From Candidatus Fermentibacterota bacterium (GTDB lineage Bacteria > JAFGKV01): DNA of 30,862 nt. The DNA lies in NCBI GenBank assembly GCA_016928395.1, contig JAFGKV010000112.1, positions 1 through 30,862 on the forward strand, given 5' to 3'. This document shows positions 25,647 through 30,862 of this stretch, piece after piece. Each line of letters starts with the position of its first letter. Position 1 is the first letter of the stretch. The notes below the pieces were generated by a model. It made no database searches. It was not told the origin of the DNA and saw nothing but the letters and a program-made list of their open reading frames with translations. The translations under genes and the position numbers were made by a program.

Positions 25647-27592
25647 TGGCGTTGCGACGCCCACGGTCTGTGTCGGCGGCGGTTCTGGCCGTGGCTGTTG
25701 CAGCCGTTACCGCAACAGAAACGCCTGCGCCGGTGCTCCTGTACGGACCGGATGTCCAACGGGCTCCCGACTCCGCGGTGTCTTCGGCAACGCGGTTTCG
25801 GCCGGGGGAGCCCGTGCCGTTGGGTGATCCCTTCACCGTGGGATCCGGGCGCTCCTTCATCCTCATTGCTACCGGCCAACTCGTGCAGATGACCACCGGC
25901 ACAGAAGCGCTGTTCTCGGCCGACGGCACCGAACTCCGGATTCGCCGTGGTAGCGTAACGCTGCATGCCGACCTACCCAACGACTCTCTGCGGGTGTGGC
26001 TGGTTACCGAGGGCGCCACGATCCGCAACCTCGGCGACACCCTACGCGTCGTGATCAACGGCCAGCGCCGACGCCTGCTGCGGGGCGACGTAGTGCGGGG
26101 CGAGAAAGCTCTCGGGTCGGGAGGAGCCTGGGTCAAATCGGATGAGGCCGACGGCGGATACCTTCTAGGCCTTGTCCGCTCGGGTGCACTGCCCGCCCGT
26201 GACTTCACCTTCCGTCTGCCCAGCCTCCGGCCCCGGCGTGTTCGACACGATCTGCATGGGTATACCGGTGTCGCCACCTACGAAGGCACGCGATACTACC
26301 TTGCCGAACTGACCTATCGCCTCCAGGCGCGGCAACTGCGGCTTGCCTATGACCTGTGGTTCGCCGTAAGCCGTGACGGGCGCTTCTATTCAGAAGCCTG
26401 GGACCAGTGGAAAGACTTGGTGGATCATGTGAACCATGTCCAGATCTTCATGCCCGGCGATCCGCTCTTTGTGCGCATGGGGCACATTGAACGTCTCTCG
26501 TACGGTCGCGGGCTGCTCATGGACAACTACACCAATGCCGTGTTTCTCCCCTTCGAACGGCGCACTGGCCTCCTCACCGAAGCGCGCATGTTCCCGCTGA
26601 CGCTGCAGTTGTTCATGAACGATATTGGAAAGCCCCGGGTTGCGGGAGGGTGTCTCCTGTGGACTCGCCCGGATCGCGTATCGGCGATGCTGACCTACGT
26701 TGGTGACTTCGATCAATACTCGAACATCCGAGACCGCGACGGCGATTCCTATCCCGATCAAATCGATCCAGAACCCGATGTAGTGAACGCACCCAGTGAC
26801 AGCATCATCCATGCACTGCAGCCCGTGAGTCTTGACAGCCTGAGCCGGCAATCACTCCATGGCTTCGCGGTGGGATTTGACTACCGCTATCTCCGTACGG
26901 AACACGCCCAACTGCGTCTTGAGGGGGAGCTATCAGCGCTCAGCAACGGAGGGGTGGGCACGAGTTTCCCGGCCATGGCCTTACAGTATCGTGGAGTCAC
27001 ACTGGGAATCGGGATAGATTTCCAGACACCGCGGTTCGAAGCGGCGGTATTCGACGGCACGTATGAGCTGGACAAGGCCCGCTTCCTGCTCCAGCCAGAC
27101 AGCACGCTGCGTTTGGTCTCGCGGGGAAGTGAGCTGGCCCGTACTGACGAGTGGTTGTATGGCTGGAGCAACCGCCTGGTGGTCGAAATAGGCGACAACT
27201 TCTTTCTGCAGTCGCGATTCCGCGACGTGTACCGGGGGGACTACAGGAACAAGCTCTTCCGTCTTGCCGCCGAATCGTCATTCCCATTCCTGGCGCCCAT
27301 CACCCGCATCGGGGTGTTCATCGAGCAGAGAAACGTGTCCCGGCTGCTACGGGAGCGAACTGACGGCGAGATCTGGGGTGTGGAGGTCTGCGGTACGCCT
27401 CACCGATCGCTGCTGGTCAAGACGCGCTACCGTGAGCGCTACAGCGACGACAATGCCAGCGGCATCATCGAGGACAATGAGGTCAGTCGGTCATTCTCCG
27501 CCAGCATGACAGTGGATGGGGGCTACTGGTGGCGGCAGTACCAGCAGTGGCGCCGCCGGCGGGCTGGGGAAGACGAAGCCGCTGCAGACTAG
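25646..27592 (+). CDS. Exported FecR-like plus putative beta-barrel protein (GRGL/YTN family)
   Basis: A 648-residue protein I do not recognise as a named family. A signal peptide (MALRRPRSVSAAVLAVAVAAV) is followed by a domain at about 60-160 that resembles FecR-type sugar/iron-sensing beta domains (GSGRSFILIATGQ, ADGTELRIRRGSVTL). From about 200 on, alternating hydrophobic strands suggest an outer-membrane barrel. Its core has DPLFVRMG, LSYGRGLL and DNYTN (272-297). A calcium-type loop, DRDGDSYPDQIDPE, is at about 362-375. Its ATG overlaps the murF stop by one base. The minus-strand neighbour at 27779-29005 shares the core. The C-terminus is highly Arg/Glu rich rather than ending in an aromatic residue. 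Confidence 0.75.
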   Translation: MALRRPRSVSAAVLAVAVAAVTATETPAPVLLYGPDVQRAPDSAVSSATRFRPGEPVPLGDPFTVGSGRSFILIATGQLVQMTTGTEALFSADGTELRIRRGSVTLHADLPNDSLRVWLVTEGATIRNLGDTLRVVINGQRRRLLRGDVVRGEKALGSGGAWVKSDEADGGYLLGLVRSGALPARDFTFRLPSLRPRRVRHDLHGYTGVATYEGTRYYLAELTYRLQARQLRLAYDLWFAVSRDGRFYSEAWDQWKDLVDHVNHVQIFMPGDPLFVRMGHIERLSYGRGLLMDNYTNAVFLPFERRTGLLTEARMFPLTLQLFMNDIGKPRVAGGCLLWTRPDRVSAMLTYVGDFDQYSNIRDRDGDSYPDQIDPEPDVVNAPSDSIIHALQPVSLDSLSRQSLHGFAVGFDYRYLRTEHAQLRLEGELSALSNGGVGTSFPAMALQYRGVTLGIGIDFQTPRFEAAVFDGTYELDKARFLLQPDSTLRLVSRGSELARTDEWLYGWSNRLVVEIGDNFFLQSRFRDVYRGDYRNKLFRLAAESSFPFLAPITRIGVFIEQRNVSRLLRERTDGEIWGVEVCGTPHRSLLVKTRYRERYSDDNASGIIEDNEVSRSFSASMTVDGGYWWRQYQQWRRRRAGEDEAAAD

Positions 27593-27778
27593 TGTTCTTT
27601 CACGGCACGTGGTTGAGGCCCCGAGGGGGACCAGACCCGCGACCTCCACGGCGCAGGGAGGGCGTATATCCGCCGTGCCATCTCACCGACGAGCAAGGCG
27701 GGAGGTCGTGAGATATCGTCCGCGGAATGCGAAGGCGGTTCCGAGACAGGACACTATCCGTGCGCCGGGCAGCGGGAG
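27593..27778. other. Short gap between convergent GRGL/YTN genes
   Basis: About 186 bases between convergent stops. It contains a CACGGCG/CGCCGTG inverted repeat (stem 7 bp, loop about 17 nt) at about 27647-27677 that may help end transcription. No gene seen. Confidence 0.4.
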
Positions 27779-29005
27779 TCAGAAGGCAAGGCTGGCGGTG
27801 AGCCGGGGCGAGATCACGTCCACCGGCCGGTATGCGCCGTCGTCGGCTTTCTCAAAGGTGCGTAGAAACCTCAGATAGCAGGAAGCCCACCCGTTGAGCC
27901 GGTAGCCCGCCCACAGCTCAATGAGAGTCTTGCCTGACTCGGTGAGATCGCTCAACGTCTCGATGCCGGTAGCGTCAAGGCTCGCCCGCAGCTGCACCCG
28001 CTGCCCCACGGCCAGCGGTGCGACGTCCACGTGAAAGGCCCCGCTGCCGGTGCTGCCGTTCCTCCGGGAGAACCCGGCCACGAGAGAGGCGGTACCTGCC
28101 AGGGTGCCCTGCAGTTCCGCATACCAGCCGCCGTGCGCCCCTGTGGCGTCCAGGAGATCTCGCTTGCGAAGCCCCGTGGCTGGATCAAACCGGGCGACGC
28201 CATAGAATGCGTCCATGTAGGCCGGCAGGAACCGTGCACCAAGGAAACGTCGCTCCAGGCGACACTGAAGCCCCGAGAACATCGCCATCGTGCCGAGATC
28301 GATGCCAATGCCCGCTGCGCCGCCAGTTCCGTACCGCAGGATACTCGCCGCCTCTCCGTAGAGGAGGCACCCGGCGGGTGAACCCTGGACTAGAGGAAAC
28401 TCGCTATCGAAACCGACGATGGTGACGCCGTCACCCGTGCGGCGATCGGCGTCTGGATCATCATCCGCAACGACGCTAAATCCGAACCGCCATGGACCAA
28501 GCGCCACAGCCGGGCGGGAGAAGGGCTCGATCCAGAGGCGGGCTCCCAGGATCTCCTGGCGGCCGACGCTGCTGGAGAAGGCATCTAGGCCGACGCGCCG
28601 CGCCCGAGCGCAGGCATGTACTCCCAGCCGTCGGTAGTCCTCGTCGTACCAGTTCGTATAGCGGCTGACCATAAGACCGCGCCCCACAGTCAGGGCGTTC
28701 AGCGCTCCAAGGCGGAGATGGACGGGATCGCTCGCTACTCCCCAACGGACGTAACGAATGAGCCTAACCCACTGGTGCGACGATGCCCAATCATCGTCTC
28801 GCAGCCCCTCGCGCTGCATCAATAGCTCTACATCCAAGCCCGCGCCGAATCGGCCCACATCGAGTTCAGGCGTGAACCGGATAACCCAGAATAGGTCGCC
28901 TCCCAAGAAAGCCGCACCCGCCTCGCCTCCCACCGTGCCGCTCCATGCGCTCGTCGCCAGGAGCGGAAGCCAGATGAGTGCTTGCCAGGTCATCCGCCGC
29001 ATCAT
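27779..29005 (-). CDS. Putative outer-membrane beta-barrel protein (GRGL/YTN family)
   Basis: A 408-residue protein with a signal peptide (MMRRMTWQALIWLPLLATSAWS) and strand-like alternation throughout, ending LTASLAF with a terminal Phe, which is the usual signal for barrel insertion by BAM. The core LRLGALNALTVGRGLMV...YTN (97-118) matches the core of the protein at 25646-27592, and so does an upstream QW...DP...R.G pattern. It lacks the FecR-like N-terminal domain. DDDPDAD (about 205-212) sits roughly where the other protein has its calcium-type loop. Two adjacent ATGs exist; GGAGGAGGT lies upstream. Function unknown. Confidence 0.8.
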   Translation of the reverse strand: MMRRMTWQALIWLPLLATSAWSGTVGGEAGAAFLGGDLFWVIRFTPELDVGRFGAGLDVELLMQREGLRDDDWASSHQWVRLIRYVRWGVASDPVHLRLGALNALTVGRGLMVSRYTNWYDEDYRRLGVHACARARRVGLDAFSSSVGRQEILGARLWIEPFSRPAVALGPWRFGFSVVADDDPDADRRTGDGVTIVGFDSEFPLVQGSPAGCLLYGEAASILRYGTGGAAGIGIDLGTMAMFSGLQCRLERRFLGARFLPAYMDAFYGVARFDPATGLRKRDLLDATGAHGGWYAELQGTLAGTASLVAGFSRRNGSTGSGAFHVDVAPLAVGQRVQLRASLDATGIETLSDLTESGKTLIELWAGYRLNGWASCYLRFLRTFEKADDGAYRPVDVISPRLTASLAF

Positions 29006-29037
29006 TCCTTACCTCCTCCGATGCAAAGCATGGGCGT

Positions 29038-29066
29038 ATGATAGCCATCTACAGTGGAGTCTACAA
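29038..29066 (-). promoter_or_regulatory. Candidate promoter for the barrel gene in a 60-bp divergent gap
   Basis: On the minus strand TTGTAG (29066-29061), 17 nt, then TATCAT (29043-29038, 5/6 match to TATAAT) precede the barrel start by about 30 nt. On the plus strand the overlapping TATGAT (29037-29042) could serve the glycosyltransferase gene. No good -35 is seen on that side. Confidence 0.35.
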
Positions 29067-30232
29067 TGAAGGAACGCGCAGGGTCTGACCCCTTGATTGC
29101 GGCCTATGTATCAGGCCATGGCTTCGGCCATGCGGTGCGGACATCGACCATCCTCAAAGAACTGCTCAAAGAGATGCCAAAGCTGCGGGTCATCGCCAAG
29201 ACTGATGCACCCGCGTGGCTTTTTGCGGGCCTGGGTGATCGCGTCTGTGTGCTGCCAGTCCAAGTGGATGCGCCTCCAGTACAGGCGGATGCTTTCACCA
29301 TGGACATCGACGCAACCCTCGCCGGCATGCAGGCATGGCTGAGCCGGAAGGATGAGTGGATTCGAAGAGAGGCGGCATGGCTTGAGGATCAGGGCGTTGC
29401 ACTGGTCATCGCGGACATCAGCCCCCTCGCCCTGGCCGCGGCTGATCTGGCCCGAGTACCCAGCGCGCTGATCGCCAACTTCACCTGGGAGTGGATACTC
29501 TCCGAAGCATACCTCCCTCACCCGCTATCTGCGGCAGTGGCCCGTGAGTGGTCGGCATGCACGCCCCTGGCCTCATGGTGCTTCTGCACTGCCCCGACCG
29601 CCGAGATAGGTCACCCGTGTCCCATTCCCGTTGGTATCGTCGGCCGCCGCTGCGAGTGGGATCGAGACGAGGTCAGGCAATGGCTGGGGCTCTCGGCCAG
29701 CGACATCGCCGTGCTATTGAGCTTCGGTGGGCTGGACATACGGCATGTCGATTTCGGCCCACTGGCTGGTTTGGACGTCGTCTACCTGAGCACCTCGCCG
29801 AAATCAGGCCTGCCCCGCTGCCAGTGTGTCGGGCGTGAGGTCGACCATGCCTGCCTCATGCACGCGGCTGACGTGGTTGTGGGCAAGCTGGGCTATTCCA
29901 CGGTGGCCGAAGCAGTCATCCACGGAACCCCGTTCCTTTTTGCTCCTCGGGCCAATTGGCCCGAGGAGCAGATCCTGCGCACCGCGGTGGAAGGGCTACT
30001 CCCCTGGGCGTGCGTCCCATGGGACAGGTTCGCGGCCGGGCAATGGGCTCACGATCTTCTGACCCTGGCCGGCAGGGGAAAGACCGACGGGCAGATCGGG
30101 TACGGCGGAGCCCAGGTGGCACGCCTTGTGGCTGCCGCCCTGCGGAATGATGCGCTTGATAGGCCTGACCTCTACCCGCCTGCGAGTGAGCTGGCCTCGT
30201 GGCGTAGCCAAGCCATAGCCGGTTTAGGCTAG
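29066..30232 (+). CDS. GT-B glycosyltransferase-like protein (HGFGH type)
   Basis: A 388-residue protein with the pattern AAYVSGHGFGHAVRTSTIL (residues 12-30) typical of the GT1-like domain also found at the N-terminus of L-arabinokinases and related glycosyltransferases. The C-terminal donor part has LLSFGGLD, the AADVVVGKLGYSTVAEAVIHGTPFLF signature and PRANWPEEQ. Donor sugar and acceptor unknown. It is cytosolic, with no signal peptide. ATG 29066 has GGAG 6 nt upstream; the in-frame GTG 29054 lacks a site. It is divergent from the barrel gene with a gap of 60 bp, so they may share control. Confidence 0.85.
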   Translation: MKERAGSDPLIAAYVSGHGFGHAVRTSTILKELLKEMPKLRVIAKTDAPAWLFAGLGDRVCVLPVQVDAPPVQADAFTMDIDATLAGMQAWLSRKDEWIRREAAWLEDQGVALVIADISPLALAAADLARVPSALIANFTWEWILSEAYLPHPLSAAVAREWSACTPLASWCFCTAPTAEIGHPCPIPVGIVGRRCEWDRDEVRQWLGLSASDIAVLLSFGGLDIRHVDFGPLAGLDVVYLSTSPKSGLPRCQCVGREVDHACLMHAADVVVGKLGYSTVAEAVIHGTPFLFAPRANWPEEQILRTAVEGLLPWACVPWDRFAAGQWAHDLLTLAGRGKTDGQIGYGGAQVARLVAAALRNDALDRPDLYPPASELASWRSQAIAGLG

Positions 30233-30493
30233 GCTGTATCATGATCGTGTCTCGGAGTGTGACAGGGTGCCCCACCGTGTGCGATGGCTGGGTCAAGGCT
30301 CCTCCCCAACGCTCCTCCGATGGCCATGGCTTCTTGGCTGGGCCTGCCTTGACACATAAAGGTGATCGCCCGGTCAAGAGGACACCTTTTCGCGGCGCAA
30401 CAAGAGTGGCGCCAGAACCCGTGACCGTCGGCACGGATCATGCTTGTTACCGTTATCCCGAGAACACTATCCCGCACAAGGAACTTGAACTGA
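30233..30493. other. Short non-coding interval after the glycosyltransferase
   Basis: About 260 bases. AAAGGTG (30358-30364) and CACCTTT (30383-30389) form an inverted repeat with an 18-nt loop, and CTTGAC/GTCAAG arms (30348-30353, 30373-30378) compete with it. This may act as a weak terminator. No gene seen. Confidence 0.35.
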
Positions 30494-30727
30494 ATGGTTT
30501 TGCGGTGTGATCAAGGCGGAACGGACTCTATCGCCCCCGGTGTCAAACGGACGCACCCTCTGGGTATGATGCGCCGGCTCCGCGAGCTGCGCGTGAAAAG
30601 GGAGCGTCTGCAACACCGACGAGCAGAGTTGGAGTTGGAGATCGAGGACTTGACACTGCGAAGAGAGGAACTTAAGTTAGGAAAACAGTTTACTACGAGA
30701 GCACGCATAGCTCGACTACGGTCATAG
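30494..30727 (+). CDS. Possible small coiled-coil protein
   Basis: A 77-codon open frame. Residues about 27-64 have a clear charged heptad-like pattern (LRELRVKRERLQHRR, ELELEIEDLTLRREELK), suggesting one helix that pairs with another. The first 24 residues look less protein-like, and ATGs at 30566/30569 would give about 53 residues. No start has a well-placed ribosome binding site. It vaguely recalls FtsB/FtsL-type helices but has no membrane segment. An inverted repeat at 30719-30731 (CGGTC-ATA-GACCG) covers its stop codon. Could be spurious. Confidence 0.4.
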   Translation: MVLRCDQGGTDSIAPGVKRTHPLGMMRRLRELRVKRERLQHRRAELELEIEDLTLRREELKLGKQFTTRARIARLRS

Positions 30728-30772
30728 ACCGGCACGATCCTTGAAAACTTGCGTTCGATGACAGAGAAGGAC

Positions 30773-30838
30773 CCGGAAGGAGGAGGGCGTACGTTCGTCT
30801 TTATTCGTAAAGCCTCCTGGGTTGTGGAACCCTTCCGG
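30773..30838. other. Compact three-way-junction fold (possible structured RNA)
   Basis: A closing stem CCGGAA (30773-30778)/TTCCGG (30833-30838) encloses two hairpins. The first has AGGAGG (30781-30786)/CCTCCT (30813-30818), extended by TACG (30790-30793)/CGTA (30806-30809). The second is GGGTT-GTGG-AACCC (30819-30832). Only two bases (GG) are unpaired at the junction. Either strand could carry it. I see no match to a riboswitch family I know. It may lead a gene beyond the window. Confidence 0.35.
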
Positions 30839-30862
30839 CATCACTGACCCCATGCCGCCCCC

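Noticed and set aside
30819-30838. T-box-like TGGAACC element
   Set aside because: Lacks the GGGTGGNACCGCG consensus and the specifier stem; the match is only seven bases.
30727-30862. Minus-strand open frame entering from the right edge (GFHNPGGFTNK...)
   Set aside because: Short, compositionally ordinary, starts outside the window and overlaps the folded element; no family recognised.

Overview
The window is GC-rich bacterial chromosome with dense coding and many non-ATG starts (GTG for pta, rplM and two envelope genes, TTG for rsmD). The translation genes are plainly bacterial. A TonB-like protein, beta-barrel-like exported proteins and a FlgD-type beta-sandwich tail on a large secreted protease all point to a Gram-negative (diderm) cell. 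I infer an uncultivated lineage near the FCB group (Eisenbacteria/Fermentibacteria/Latescibacteria-like). The sequence contains no rRNA to prove this. I see no tRNA, rRNA, CRISPR array, insertion sequence or prophage.

Layout. (1) 1-516, minus: the first 172 codons of a secreted protein with a 90-residue repeat, cut by the window edge. (2) 517-1235: non-coding, rich in palindromes and simple repeats. (3) 1236-11643, minus: a 13-gene housekeeping run, transcribed rplM-rpsI-rpsB-tsf-pyrH-frr-uppS-cdsA-dxr-rseP-rsmD-coaD-pta. Most junctions overlap or are a few bases apart, so the genes are probably co-translated. The run links ribosome assembly and recycling to UMP, isoprenoid, phospholipid and CoA/acetyl-phosphate metabolism and to envelope proteolysis. 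(4) 11644-12331: a long non-coding stretch with a possible rplM leader. (5) 12332-13522, plus: a VanZ-like membrane protein. (6) 13622-19132, minus: a four-gene envelope/carbohydrate operon, transcribed MGH1/GH63-like glycoside hydrolase, GT-C-like membrane protein, unknown beta-rich protein, GT4 glycosyltransferase. (7) 19445-20086, plus: an orphan TonB-like protein, convergent with (8) 20134-23883, minus: a 1249-residue secreted subtilase with a FlgD-like C-terminal domain. A perfect 12-bp hairpin lies between them. (9) 24201-27592, plus: murF overlapping by one base a FecR-like plus putative barrel protein. (10) 27779-29005, minus: a second putative barrel protein sharing a distinctive core motif with the previous one. 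(11) 29066-30232, plus: a GT-B glycosyltransferase-like protein. (12) 30233-30862: a possible small coiled-coil gene and a compact three-way-junction fold at the right edge.

The left third is conserved core metabolism. The right two thirds are lineage-specific envelope biology. The least familiar parts are the pair of GRGL/YTN proteins around murF, the long repetitive tail on ribosomal protein S2, the palindrome cluster near 1 kb and the folded element at 30.8 kb.
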